Positions 1 to 11,374 of a stretch of DNA of 64,000 nt are shown in pieces. The stretch's first letter is position 1. Every line of letters begins with the position of its first letter. The DNA is from Plazaster borealis (Eukaryota; Echinodermata; Asteroidea; Forcipulatida; Labidiasteridae): contig CM037463.1 in the NCBI GenBank assembly GCA_021014325.1, positions 3,529,001-3,593,000 of the forward strand, read 5' to 3'. A program made the position numbers and the translations under genes. The notes below the pieces were generated by a model. That model did not search any database. It was not told where the DNA came from and saw nothing but the letters and a program-made list of their open reading frames with translations.

Positions 1-234
1 TCACATAAATACAAGGTCACGAAACGGTTGTGGTTTTTTTGCCAAATGGCTCATTATTAATAGACTGGTTTTTAAGTAAAAGCTCATTTAACGTTAATGG
101 GTTATTCCAAATTATTTATTGATGAGAAAACGACATTGCACTTTTCATACCAAAGGTCACATAACGGTTGTGGTTTTTTTGGCCAAATGGCTCATTATCA
201 ATAGACTGGTCTTTAAGTAAAAGCTCATTTAACG

Positions 235-594
235 TTAAAGGCATCGTACACGTTTGGTAATGACTCAAAACAAATATTAGCATAAAAACTTATTTGGTAA
301 CAAGCAACGGAGAGCTGTTGATAGTATAAAACATTGTAGGAAACGACTCCCTCTGAAGTAACGTAGTTTTTGAGAAAGAGGTAATTTCTCACAATAATAA
401 AAACTTCTCGCAAGAAGTTTTTATTCCTATCTGAAAGCACACAAAATTGTACAACAAGGGTGTTTTTTCTTTCATCATTTTCTTGCAACTTCGATGACCA
501 ATTGAGCCCAATTTTTCACAGGCTTGTTATTTTATGCATACACCAAGTGAGAACACTGGTCTTTGACAATTTCCAAACGTGTTCAGTGCCTTTA
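235..594 (-). mobile_element. Family-1 TTAA miniature element (copy a)
   Basis: About 360-370 bp. Starts TTAAAGGCATCGTACACG and ends GTTCAGTGCCTTTA; subterminal ACGTTTGGTAAT is inverted at the other end. The centre carries the palindrome AAACTTCTTGCAAGAAGTTT (here slightly changed). Five copies in this window, so it is a dispersed non-autonomous DNA transposon. The ~90-codon frame on one strand appears in several copies only because the sequence is conserved. Confidence 0.88.
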
Positions 595-597
595 TAC

Positions 598-695
598 ACT
601 CTGGTGTTTCTGATCAGCAGAGTGTGGGTTCGAGTCCCGGTCCTTGAGCAAAATACTTTACCATAATTGATTTGTCCTTTGAATAAGGACATTCA
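598..695 (+). mobile_element. tRNA-derived SINE-A fragment
   Basis: Reads CTCTGGTGTTTCTGATCAGC, then a B-box-like GGGTTCGAGTCCC and TCCTTGAGCAAAATACTT. Same family as 42890-43175, which is fuller. Confidence 0.7.
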
Positions 696-884
696 GCCGT
701 GGGTTATTCCAAATTAGTTATTGATGAGAAAACGACATTGCACTTTACATACAATTTACCAATACACTACATTTTTAAAGTCCACCCTGGCTGTAGGAAT
801 AATTGTGCGACAGGCCTGCAAGAACGCATTTTTTTTGCAAGTGGGTGTTGATTTTGTCAAAGACAATTGGAGAGCACGGAGCGC

Positions 885-1290
885 GAAGCCATTACCGCGT
901 TGGGTCTGGGGTCCGCTTAAGGGCCCCGGAAGCTTTGGGATCCTAGATGCTCTGTCGGGCAATCAGAGCCAATATTTGGCACATAAATGCCCCTTTTGGG
1001 GGGAGGGATGTTATTGGTGTGATTTGCAAAATGATTACCCCACAATAAATTTTTTCACGAGGCGAAGCTGGGTGAAATGCAAAGGCCAGATTTTAGCTAG
1101 TGAGTATTTTCTGCGACAATAAACAATTTTACGGCTTGGGGTGAGGACCCCGGAAGCTTTCAGGTCAAAGATGCTCTGTCATGGAATCTGAGCAACTATT
1201 TGGCACTTAGGCCTTCTTGTACTGTCTCTTTTTGGGGCGGGATGTTTGCAAAATGATTACCCCCGCAATGATTTTAGTCGACAATGCACG
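885..1290. repeat. Imperfect tandem duplication, ~240 bp
   Basis: CCCCGGAAGCTTT...GATGCTCTGTC...TATTTGGCAC occurs at about 920-985 and again at 1150-1210, each followed by a GGGG-rich stretch, TTTGCAAAATGATTACCCC and an AATxATTTT motif. The 133-codon frame over the first copy has no recognisable domain. Confidence 0.6.
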
Positions 1291-1640
1291 ACGAACGAAA
1301 TGCATTCAATATTAATTTTGTTTAACTCACAGTGCACGTCCACATAATCATTGTCATTATAAAAAAAATGCATTCAATATTAATTTTGTTTAACTCACAC
1401 GTCCACATAATCATTGTAATTATAATTTTTTTTTCAATATAAACACAAAACAGACACGGAAACTCGTCCACCCCATCCCTCTGAAAATTCTTATAAAAAC
1501 CATTTAAAGAACGTGAAAGACTCCACGTAGACACCAACCTTGTCCGCCGTGGCACTACCTTGCCTCGTTTCGGCAAACGGGGGCGGGAACGATTGTTTTG
1601 GAAACGACGCTGAGAAGCGTCCTATGCCTTTTCCAAACCT
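1280..1640. repeat. Dispersed repeat also present at 51500-51765
   Basis: Both loci share GCGACAATGCACGAC, ACTCACA, AGACACGGAAACTC, CCCTCTGAAAATTC, GACATCAACCTTGTCCGC-like words and TTTTGGAAACGA in the same order. No coding function supported. 1320-1440 also holds an internal ~60-bp direct duplication (ATGCATTCAATATTAATTTT). Confidence 0.7.
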
Positions 1641-2021
1641 CGGCTTCGTCATCAATTTGGAGCAGTGTACATTTTGTAAAAGTGTTTCAAACATCAAACG
1701 GAACCTCGAGCTACACGTACTTATACATTTTTGACCTTTTCCAAGTTTTCGTCCATGTAAGGGGGAATTTATTAAACATGTTTACTAAAAGTCGGGGGTG
1801 CTTCGGCATTCACAACACCCCCCGCTCTCGCGGGCCTGGCATGTTGTGCGAGTATTCTCGGAAGTGCATCGCACGCAAATTACAAATTAAGCGAATAACC
1901 ACAGTGATACACTTTAAGAAATACACTACATTTAAAATATCAATTTGGATGTACGAAAATAAAAGGTCAAGTGTTGTCATAACACTATACTTTAAATCCG
2001 ACATATCCAATTTGTAAACTA

Positions 2022-2186
2022 TGGTGGCCCTGAAGGGACATCAAACATTTTTATTTACGTGAATATTTACGTGATTCAACTGAGTTTTGCCCCACTCGCA
2101 AGTATTCACGTTTGCGATTGAGGCACAAATCATGAATCTTTACGTAAATATATATGTTTGATGTCCCTTCAGGGCCATCATAGTAA
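2022..2186. mobile_element. Foldback element, ~165 bp
   Basis: Long arms: ACTATGGTGGCCCTGAAGGG ACATCAAACA at the left and TGTTTGATGTCCCTTCAGGG CCATCATAGT at the right. Each is continued inward by T/ACGTGAATATTTACGT-like words. Confidence 0.88.
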
Positions 2187-2404
2187 ACCCCTTTCCCATG
2201 CCATACATTATTAAGCCGAGCGATATACGTTGACAGTTCCTCCTACTTTTGTGTTATATTCCATATCACACACAACACCCAAAACCTGTCTCTGACAATT
2301 ATACAGATTTAGCCTACAAGGCCACACACTTATTGTAAATAAACCGTCCATTTCTTCACGTCAATATAAAACCCATGTTTTTATAAGTTAACTTTGTATC
2401 ACCC

Positions 2405-2735
2405 TTAAAGGGACACGTTGCCTTGGAATTTGCGATTTGGGCTATAAAAAGCGTTTGTTGTGAAATTAATATGGTTGGAAAGATGTTCTAAAAGTAGAAT
2501 ATCATGATCCACACAAATATGCCTTGAAATTGTGTGGTTTTCCTTTTACTTCGTCCGCCATTTTGTAGAACCAAATTTTTGACTCCACAAAATGGCGGGC
2601 CGTGTCACGAAGTAAAAGGAAAACTGTGTGGATCATAATTCTACTTTTCAAACATCTTTCCAACCATTATTAATTCCATAGCAAACGCTTTTTATAGCCA
2701 AAAGCGTCCAATCCGCAGGCAACGTTTCCCTTTAA
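2405..2735. mobile_element. Family-3 TTAA foldback element, 331 bp
   Basis: TTAA on both sides; arms run from AGGGACACGTTGCCTTGGAA and nearly the full half-length pairs (GTGTGGATCATxATTCTACTT, AACATCTTTCCAACCAT). The centre is AAAATGGCGGxCxxGT. A truncated copy is at 10863-10997 and a terminal fragment near 46215-46260. Confidence 0.9.
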
Positions 2736-2884
2736 AATTAAATAATTTTCTAATTATCAAACATATTGACAATTTTAATACGACACCTGATGTAGGCTAT
2801 AAATACATGAAAAATAAATTTCAAAGAGATAAACTTCCACGATCAATATGTCTACTAACGCAATAGAGTCAAACATTTCTATAC

Positions 2885-3235
2885 CTTGCTTCCAGCGGTG
2901 GCGCAAGACCTGGCAATCTTTTTTTTTGGGGGGGGGGGGCAAATGGGGGGTTCAATCTTAAATTTATGGGGGACACACACCAATTTGTAATGTAATTTGG
3001 TACTGTTGAAAAAGCAAATTAACTCACCCCAATGACAGACTTACACCAGCGTTGTTCTTGAGCTGGGGTAATGCGAAAATATTGCATTAATGTGGGTGCA
3101 ATTTCGGCCATCGAGTGGAAAACTGAGATGGAGGAAGGGGGGAGTGGGTTTGCAAATGCTCCCCATGTACCCCTTGTATGTATGTGCCGCCGCTGCTTGC
3201 TTGGAGCATTCGAAAACATTCAATAATAATATATG
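2885..3235. repeat. Dispersed repeat with T/G homopolymer junction (pair with 37905-38200)
   Basis: Contains T9G12 at about 2919-2939. Both loci share AATGACAGACTTACA, TTCTTGAGCTG, GGTAAT, TGTGCAATTTCGGCCATCG-like and GTGCCGCCGCTG in order. Frames here are not supported as genes. Confidence 0.7.
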
Positions 3236-4000
3236 CAATCTTTAAAGCTTGCTGTTTTCTATCACATCTGTAAGATATTCCTTTTCAAAATGTCCAATGT
3301 TTTATGATGTATTCTTTAAATAATGTTGTGTGACGGGGAAAGTTGTGTCTATAACCTGTTCCGCACTATCTGATACTGCAAAATGTTTTCCAATAAAGTT
3401 GAATACAAATTTCGCCGCACATTATTTACTGTCGCAGATGTTTTTAAGTAGGCCTACGTACTAAAGGAAGCTGAACTTTAAATGCTATAATATAAGATAC
3501 AAATACCTGTTTGTTCAGACAAAACACTTTTAGTGATAACTAATTAAAACTATTGTGCTCGCTTATGTCATATAACGCAGCGGAACATTTTAATGTAAAT
3601 ACGCACGCTGCACATTTTATTTTAAAACCGATCTGACATCTAAGTTTTCTAACGATTTAAACTCTAAAATTTGTCCCAAAAAATGGTAAAGATCATCTAC
3701 GCCTAATTTACATTTGATGATTCTTAACAAGAAGAATTACAATTATTAATCATTATTTTTTACAATATGATGAATGGTGATAATTGAGTGATACTTTTTT
3801 TCAGAACAGAGCAACCCCTGACAACCCTAACAATTTTTTAACAACACATCAAATTAATTAGGCCTATCATACCAGCATTATAACAATAGTAATATTAATC
3901 ATACTTGGTTCTTAGCGCACATAATCCTAGTACTAGATCTTTACAACATTATTATCCCTGGTCATCATTCCTCTAACTTTCTCAATTTCCATCATGGGGA
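3236..4000. other. AT-rich intergenic stretch, nothing recognised
   Basis: No long frame, no repeat found elsewhere in the window, no tRNA-like boxes. Confidence 0.6.
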
Positions 4001-4001
4001 C

Positions 4002-4105
4002 ACAAATGTCATGACCGGGATTCGAACCCAAGCTCCGATGATTTACCCATAATAACTTGAGTCCGACGCAGTGGACCGCTCGCCCACGACACACCACGAT
4101 CAAGC
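4002..4105 (-). mobile_element. SINE-A copy, diverged
   Basis: GTCATGACCGGGATTCGAAC, CTTGAGTCCGACGC, CGCTCGCCCACGACAC: the tRNA-like head of the SINE-A family in reverse orientation. Confidence 0.75.
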
Positions 4106-4109
4106 ATGA

Positions 4110-5945
4110 TATACTCATATATATTATTTTAAAATAACAATGAACAAAATGCCAATTTAAGATGATAGAGGCACAAATACTTGTCTCAATAATTTAAAAA
4201 TTAGCTATCTTAAAAACAAACCCCAAAACCTCAGCGATTGGGTAGAGGAAGCTTTGAATTTAATTTAAAAAACCCAAAAAGATTGTGAAATATCGAATGG
4301 TATATATTTTGATGGTAATTAGGCCCTATTATAATGTTAAACAATTTAATAGGACCTGTCATTTTGTATCAAGGAAAATTAAATGGATACCAAATAATTG
4401 ACCAGATTTTTGCAATAAAAGAATAATGCAATCTTCCCCATTTCTCGGCCCACTTCGCAAATGCTGTACGTTTTTGCTCCATGTGCTCGCACTAGCTTGG
4501 TTTACAAATTAGAACCCTGAATATAAGCCCTTGAGGACTAAGTGAGGACAGAGAAATCCAACTCGACCTACAAGTGAACGTATGCACAAATCCTTCATGG
4601 TGAAACATTTACATTACATTGTCTATAACTAATATTGCAGCCAAGGCCGCATCAATATGTTTCCACCTTTTTCTTTGTCATTGTGCGGGGGGGGGGGGGG
4701 TGTCAGAAGAAAAATGTAATACGTCAGCAAAATAAAATAATAAAAACATTGAAATTGAAAATAACAAATAAATATATCCAGAAGCATATCTGACTTTTGC
4801 TTGGTACCACAAATTCCCTGAAGTAAGAAGTAAAAGTGCGACAATGGGGAAAATTCAGGGTTGAGCAAAAAAAAAAAGACAAAGAAGAAGAAGAAGAAAA
4901 AAAGAAAGAAAATAGACAGAGAAACAAAAAGACTTAAATTGATTCTTATGTTTGTATCTGTTTAAAATCTCGGGCAAATAAACCCCTCTGCCCCCTTAAA
5001 CAAAGTCACCAACGGTCGCTGTTCCCACGAAGTGAGTGACCGTATTGCAAAGAAAATTGCAAAATCGGGTTTTTGTGCTACAAATTAATGGTTAATGTTC
5101 TGATAATAAACGGTTAACAAGTTTCAGGACCTAGTCTAAAACGTAACAGTTTCGTAATTACACTAATTAATCACTTTTGCGTTTTCACTAAGTGACCCAT
5201 CTGTCGTACCTATTGAAGTTTGCCATTTCACAAACTGATCTCTCTAATACATTGGTTTGTACACAGGGTTCTGTGGGGAAATTAATTACTCATTAAAACA
5301 GTTGCAAGAATGACAGCATATACTGACAGTTCTGTACGAATGAAGAAATCATTCTTAAAAAATGAAATAAAAAAATAGTAAGCAGTCCCCGAAAACAGCA
5401 GTTTGAAAAATAGTTCAACCACGAATTTCTCCAATCACAGACTTTTTGGCTGTGAAGCATCTAGGTCACGTGGTGGCACCAGCGACGTGATGTTATATAG
5501 CGCCCCCAAGCAACCAATCATGTCCCGCAGTAAAATGTGCCCCTATTTTTGGAAGTTGAAATAATGAGTAAAGAACCGCACTAGCACCAATGAGATGGAC
5601 TTCTCTTTATACTCATTTCTGACTGTTTCAACTGTTTCTGAAAATCAAGGGGATGGTGGCCAGGCTAGGAATCGCCTAATATTACATCACAGATTATCTT
5701 GAATCAAACATTTTCTTGGGCCCTTGAGCGGGCCCTGTGACACCACGCCGAAAGGTCATTGAGCTATGTGCTCGCATTACTCACCCCCGCCCCCACCACC
5801 AACATTCTGTTTTCAAAGTTGGAAAACACTGAATGTCCAAATGAAAAGTATTTGTTATTGATATCTAGGTGCATTTAGTTTTTTATAACAAGGGTTTTAG
5901 TACAAAGGGGAGGCTTGTGTATGGTCTATAGTGGTTTTTGGTAAC
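4110..5945. other. Intergenic, low complexity only
   Basis: Contains a G14 run near 4688-4700 and a purine-only AAGAAGAAG stretch near 4868-4915. No supportable gene or element. Confidence 0.55.
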
Positions 5946-6168
5946 ACTGCCAGAACTGGGGTGTTAACATTGACACCATGGGTGTTGTCACATAGATACC
6001 GAAAAGAGAATCAAAATTAACATCTATAGGGTGTTAAAATAACACCAATGTAATTGTTTTTGCGGAAATTTGTGTTGTTTTAACACCAGATGGTGTAAAG
6101 TTTGATCCTTTTTCGGTATCTATGTGACAACATGGTGTCAATTTTAACACGTTTTTGCAGTGTACATT
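5945..6168. mobile_element. Foldback element, ~220 bp
   Basis: GTGTTGTCACATAGATACCGAAAA pairs with TTTTTCGGTATCTATGTGACAACA. GGGTGTTAACATTGACACCA pairs with GGTGTCAATTTTAACAC. Repeated GTGTTAxxATxACACC words near the centre. Confidence 0.85.
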
Positions 6169-6941
6169 TACCATGGACGACTGCATCTATACCGTTGGAG
6201 GGATTTTGTTTTAAATCCTGTATCTGATTCTGAGATGAGCCTAGCAATGGTTTTGAGCTTCCTAAGGGCTTGTAGACAATAATAATTATAAGACAATTAT
6301 TAAAAGTTTGTGCTGTTCCACCGGACCATTCATGCATTTGACAAAGAACATGTTTTGATCAATTTCCATCAGCGAATAAACTGACCTGATCTAAACAAGG
6401 CCCTTCGCTATTTGGAAAACTCACACATTCAATATATTATTTGCCTATACACAATTCCCGTCGCAATGGCAACGTAATTTTGATGTCTATCGAACACCAA
6501 CGGAGAAATTAATACCAACACCCAATCACCTTTCATCTAGACATCTTTTTAAAAACGCGTTTGTCCGAATTGTTAGAGCATTTTAGAGAAATTTGGCTTG
6601 TTACGCATCATTATTTTAAAGAGTTGAACATAATAAGTCATTATAAGTCAGCAGAACTGTTTCACATTGTTAGTGGCGGGTAAGGCTGTTGAAAAAGGCA
6701 CAGATCGATCAAACTATAATATTCTTGGATTTGGCGGGAGTATATACAAACGACTTGAATGAAGGAGGGTAACTATATGAAGGTATTCGACCCTCATATC
6801 CAATCTGAATAGAAAAGTGAGATGGACCCAACTCCATCAGCACACACAAAACGATGACTTAAAAAAAATCCACAAATTGTTACACCTTTTATTTTCAACA
6901 AGACAAATTGTAAAGAGGAACTTTGGAAGAACTTTAAAGGA

Positions 6942-7326
6942 TTAAAGGGTCTGTATACGTTTGGTAATTGGAACCCACTGTTAGTTTCAATCCTATTGTA
7001 GATATAATCCATAAAACTAACCTGTGAAAATTTCATTCAAAAAGTGGTAGCGTTTTTGAGATATTGCCGAAAATCTGGAGCGATTATGTCGTTGTCCATG
7101 CAGGAAAAATAATTGCCAATTGGAATACACGATCTGAGAAGAGTTACTGCAGTAACGCTTCAAATTGTTGAGGATAAAAAGTAATATCTTTTTCCATAAC
7201 CGCAGTTCTTCGAAGTGAAAAGTTTTTCAAAATGCATTATATTCAAAGCTGCTGTACTTCTTACCAAGTAAGTTTTTATTGCCATTAATTTTCAGAGTAA
7301 TTACCAAACTTATACAGACCCTTTAA
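6942..7326 (-). mobile_element. Family-2 TTAA miniature element (copy a)
   Basis: 385 bp including TTAA at both ends. Ends AGGGTCTGTATACGTTTGG and, inverted, AGGGTCTGTATAAGTTTGG. Central palindrome GAAGAGTTACTGCAGTAACG-CTTC. Further copies at 11001-11374 and 12922-13290. Confidence 0.9.
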
Positions 7327-7748
7327 GGTCATACTTTAAACCCCGAAGCCTAGACCTACTGGTATTTGCTAAGATGGTAATGATAAAGCATCCTGCGAAA
7401 TTATTTCGTCTGAAATGCCCCCGTTGATTAGAAATCGATAAAAGTATGTAGACAAATTTGAAAATCCAAAACTCACCTCAAGGTGAAATTATGATATTCA
7501 AATTTCCGTGGTGTCAATTGGTGAATGCTGCGGCCGGCAATGGTTTTTTTACCCGCTGTCACTACGCTAAACGCCAGTAGATGATTTCGATGTTCATAGT
7601 GAAACCGACAGTTTTTTGCCGTTTTCTCAGCAAGTAGACACTGTATTCAACGGAAACTTTCATATGTGACTTTCAATGTATCTTTCGTAATAATTTTGCC
7701 TAAATCAGCAATTCGTTGACAAAAACCAATCTATGACCCTACCTTTAA
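7323..7748 (-). mobile_element. Family-5 TTAA miniature element (copy a)
   Basis: Abuts copy 6942-7326 and shares its TTAA. Inner end GACCCTACCTTTAA and words GAAATTATTTCGTCxGAAATGC, AGCAAGTAGAC match 15286-15762 in inverted orientation. Confidence 0.75.
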
Positions 7749-8081
7749 GTTTCAAAACTTTGCTTCATAAAGTTTCGCGACTTCGCATCAACATTAGTAA
7801 TTTTGTTCCCCAGCATGCAATGTTGGGAAATTTGACATGAAAAGTAAATGTCAACATTCGTGACTTTGGGCAAAGCGAAATTCGACGCGTATAGAATTTA
7901 CTTCTGTAATGTCACTGACTAAAAGTCATTCTAGTATTTTGTCTTACAAATAAATCTTACAAATCAATCAAGTTCATGCGCTAATGGTGATGTTGGTCCA
8001 CACCTACGAAACCAACAACACAACTGGTGGCTTATCCCGTACTTAAACTTTGTCTCGTTTATTCAAGAAACCATTGTCAAC

Positions 8082-9242
8082 TCACGTGCTTGTTTCACGC
8101 ATCTTCATGCTGCTTGACTTTATAGGATTCCAGCTGTCATGCCATTGGTTCCAGATAATGCCATCGTTATCACGAAAACTTCCATCTTGGTAAAATTGAC
8201 CATTTAAATGAGAATTCAGACAGAACCCAAACCACCAGCCGCCATCTCTTGCTACTGCGCAACTCCCTGTACCAAAGTTATCGTTGTCGTTATCCTTTGT
8301 TGAGAAAGGTTTGTTTTTGTGGTAACCCAGACCATCACCAGCGGTGCTGCTGCTGTCGTACAACTCGAAAGAGAGGTCGTAGTTTGCACCCGACAGTTTG
8401 AAAGCCCCATACTTCGCGAACGCTGTACTGCCATCAAAGTCGGTGAGATCTACCCGGAGGACCCAACTTCCATACGAATCGTCAGAGGTTAGACTTGCCA
8501 TTTTGTCGTTTCCCAGCCAGAACTCGCCGGAGAGGTCACCGAAGCCGGCCTGATAATGTGCCCAGTCTTGGTAGAAGTCCACAGTGCCGTCAACACGCCT
8601 CTGAAGCACGATCCAGCCCCCACCGTCCAGCTCCATGTCACAGTAGACCGGCAGACCGTCGTCGGTGTAAGCTGTCGGTGGATAGATCGTGTACACACCA
8701 CTTGCTGTGTAACCAGCTTCCAACAACTTCTTACAACTTGAGGTGCGTGGTGGTGACTCAGTAGCCAGAGGTCCCATCACAGAGAAATGAGGAGTCTCCG
8801 AATAACCATCGAAGTACAAGCTCCCTTCATGTTCTATGAAAAATTGGGGATACTCGACCCTCGTAAAATTACTCAATTGACACATTTTCTTTTTCTTAAA
8901 ATAGTTGACTGACTTGCAGTTTGAGTTCATGAAGCATTCTCGTCCACAGAGGACAAAATGTCGAACCATCTTAGTTTCGTACGTGAAATTGTCAAGGGCT
9001 CTATTTTCCGCAGCGAACATCGTATGTTCAAATCTGCTACATCGGCTCAGGCTGCCTCGAATTATCACAAGGAAATACATAAATACTACGCCGAGTTTGA
9101 AATTGTAAAAATGCTCATAGAATTTATACAGCGCCATTTTTAGTTCAGCCGCAGTGAATCCCGTATACAGGTTGGTTGGAGACCTTTTATCTTCGGAGAA
9201 CATAAATTTATGGATTGCTTGAAAGCGATGCTGCAGGCTCAT
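8082..9242 (-). CDS. PAN/apple and fibrinogen C-terminal domain protein (FReD), intronless
   Basis: One uninterrupted frame of 386 residues from the first ATG (9242). A hydrophobic stretch LGVVFMYFLVII sits at residues 50-61. A PAN/apple-like module follows at about 69-149, with Cys 99, 103, 109 and 121. A complete fibrinogen C-terminal domain runs from about 169 to 384: CDMELDGGGWIVLQRRVDG, then FWLGNDK, an Asp-rich calcium-site segment STKDNDNDNF, and WWFGFCLNSHLNGQFY. Its cysteines at 170, 201, 328 and 341 fit the usual two disulfides. The in-frame ATG at 9137 has a strong context (A at -3, G at +4) and would turn the hydrophobic stretch into a classical signal peptide, giving a 351-residue secreted protein. 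From 9242 it would be a type II membrane protein. FReD proteins are typically pattern-recognition lectins or matrix ligands; that role is inferred. An AATAAA on this strand (8058-8063) lies only 19 bases past the stop. An upstream exon cannot be excluded. Confidence 0.93.
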   Translation of the reverse strand: MSLQHRFQAIHKFMFSEDKRSPTNLYTGFTAAELKMALYKFYEHFYNFKLGVVFMYFLVIIRGSLSRCSRFEHTMFAAENRALDNFTYETKMVRHFVLCGRECFMNSNCKSVNYFKKKKMCQLSNFTRVEYPQFFIEHEGSLYFDGYSETPHFSVMGPLATESPPRTSSCKKLLEAGYTASGVYTIYPPTAYTDDGLPVYCDMELDGGGWIVLQRRVDGTVDFYQDWAHYQAGFGDLSGEFWLGNDKMASLTSDDSYGSWVLRVDLTDFDGSTAFAKYGAFKLSGANYDLSFELYDSSSTAGDGLGYHKNKPFSTKDNDNDNFGTGSCAVARDGGWWFGFCLNSHLNGQFYQDGSFRDNDGIIWNQWHDSWNPIKSSSMKMRETST

Positions 9243-9639
9243 CACTGCACGGTCTAACACCGAAAAGTGAGATGAAAATGGTTTCTGTGAACATGCATAG
9301 ATGACGCGAAGACCTTCAACGTGCCTCCAAGTTCATTGGCCAATTCTCAATGAACATTGAATAATCAAGACTCTTTCTTTCGTCATTACAGTCATTTCAC
9401 ATGAAAGCAATGGCTAACTTCCTATGAGGTTAAAATCTAGCACGAACACCCCTGGCTGTAATAGTCTCGTCCACAAATTACGGGTGACCACAGCAGTAAG
9501 TGCAAGAAGTTCAAGATGAGTTCATTACAGACAAGGGTACCGTGTTATAGACGAGGTTATTTACGGATAAAATATATTATTTTTCATGCGAAGTATAGGC
9601 CTATATTTATTGCAACACAAAACAATGTATATACATTGG

Positions 9640-10390
9640 AGGGTTGTATTTCGAAAGTATAATGTTATAATTTTTGGAAGTATGTTTACTTTCAATTGAC
9701 GTATTATCTCGAAATTACTAGATATTATTATCTCCTTAATCTGAATTAATCTCGTTATTTCGAATTATTATCTCGTTATTTCGACTTCATATTTCGTTAT
9801 TTCGAAATGTTATCTCGTAATCATGAGCGGGGGGGGGGGGGGGCTGGTTGTGGTTGCTAATCGAATAGCTGCGTGCTTTTGTCCAGTCAAGTGAAGTCAG
9901 GAGTTGTATTCTCTGACCAAAAGAGGGACCTATTCAACAATGAAAGGAGCGGCTTTTAGTTTCCCCAGATTCAGTTTTTTCTGTTCACTGTTCACATCAT
10001 GAGAGGGCGCTGTAACCAGTCACATTTTAAAAGTATATTTCCCGGTTCGGAAACTTTTCCCGCAATTATGCGCGCGTGATGTCTTGACGCGCATCTAGTT
10101 CACGGTGCCGCTAATCTCATGCACTAGCCTGTATTAGTTAACCCCACGTGACAGTGTTTCAGCCAACCAGAATACAGAACTAGGTGCGTTTATAAAGCGA
10201 GGTATTATTAAGTCAAAATTGGGAGATTAAGTCGAAACAACGACTTGATAAGTCGAAATAACGAGATAATAAGTCATAATGGCGAGATAATAACTCCCAA
10301 TTACGAGATATCATGTTGAAAATATTTACTTCAAAAAAATAATAACATAATTATTACAAAAACCTCAAAACAAACCTCCAACATTATGAT
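9640..10390. mobile_element. Large foldback element with short internal tandem words
   Basis: Left arm has repeats of TTATCTCGTTATTTCGA (about 9700-9815). The right arm has the complement, CGAAATAACGAGATAATAAG (about 10205-10310). Outer parts GGAGGGTTGTATTTCG and CAAAACAAACCTCCAA also pair loosely. The ~380-bp core contains G13 near 9829 but no frame. Confidence 0.75.
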
Positions 10391-10862
10391 TTTTGTCAGT
10401 TGTTGCTTCGGACGTTCATAAAAGTGGATGAGTTAAATCGTGGAGGTTGTTAAATAAATGTTATCAGTGTAAAGTTTGTAAATATTTAAACTCCCCCCTT
10501 GCCCCCAAATGAGTCAGAAAAATTCACAACTAATAAATGGCTCGATACAATAAATATAGCCACCCCCCCCCCCCCCAAAAAAAAAAAATTGTATTTGCCC
10601 TCAATACAAATTTCTGGTTACGCCACTATCAGTGGCTCAAATCATTAAGGAAACATACGGAAAGATCTAAAAAGGTTGCAAGGCCCCTTGAAAAGCATGT
10701 TCTGCAGAGATTTCAATTTTGTCATCGATAATTGACAACAAATTGAACAAACAGTATCATTTCCCAAAGTTACAGGCACGCACCGAACCTTGTCCCTCGG
10801 TTTGTAAACTAAACTGTATCATCGGCATAGGCAAACAGCAACGGCATAATAATCTGGGGGAT
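10391..10862. other. Intergenic with C/A homopolymer junction
   Basis: C14-15 then A12 at about 10561-10588, the inverse of the T/G junctions elsewhere. Nothing else recognised. Confidence 0.5.
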
Positions 10863-10997
10863 CTTTAAAGGGAACGTTGCCTTCGGATTGGGCGCTTTGG
10901 GCTACAAAAAGCGTTTGTTATGAAATTAATATGGTTGGAAAGATGTTTTAATAGTAGACTATAATGATTCACACAACTATCCCTCGAAATTTGACTT
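10863..10997. mobile_element. Family-3 element, 5' part only
   Basis: TTTAAAGGGAACGTTGCCTTCGG and TATGGTTGGAAAGATGTTxTA match the left arm of 2405-2735. It stops where the family-2 copy at 11001 begins. Confidence 0.8.
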
Positions 10998-11000
10998 GAC

Positions 11001-11374
11001 TTTGGGTCTGCACGTTTGGTAATGACTCTGAAAATGAATGGCAATAAAAACTTACTTCGTTAGAAGTACAGCAGCTTTGGGTAGTATATTGCATTTTGAG
11101 AAACTTTTCACTTCGAACTGCGGTTATGGAAAAAGATATAACTTTTTATCCACAAAAATTTGAATCCGAGCCCAGATTGCGTATTCCAATTGCAGATTAT
11201 TTTTCCTGTGTGGACATAACCGCTCCAGATTTTCGGCAATATCTCGAAAACGCTACCACCTTTTGAAATGAAATTTCCACAGGTTAGTTTTATGGTATAG
11301 GGCCTATATCTACAACATTATAAGATTGAAACAAACAGTGGGTTCCAATTACTAAACGTATACAATCCCTTTAA
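11001..11374 (+). mobile_element. Family-2 TTAA miniature element (copy b)
   Basis: Opposite orientation to 6942-7326. Intact right end CCCTTTAA; the left end lacks TTAA. Inserted in or next to a family-3 copy. Confidence 0.87.

Larger units (their letters stand above)
1..745. repeat. Two ~137-bp tandem units, the second split by an inserted element pair
   Basis: Unit 1 (about 14-150) and unit 2 share GGTCACxxAACGGTTGTGG... and GGGTTATTCCAAATTA plus TTGATGAGAAAACGACATTG. In unit 2 the first part lies at 151-238 and the last part at about 702-745. The gap is filled by the TTAA element 235-594 and a SINE fragment. Confidence 0.8.

Noticed and set aside
225..488. Conserved ~90-codon frame also at 26890, 45745 and 60324
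   Set aside because: It is the family-1 transposon read in one frame. Conservation is at DNA level, with no start context, domain or codon bias.
721..1122. 133-codon plus-strand frame
   Set aside because: Lies across a tandemly duplicated repeat; no recognisable domain and no splice partners.
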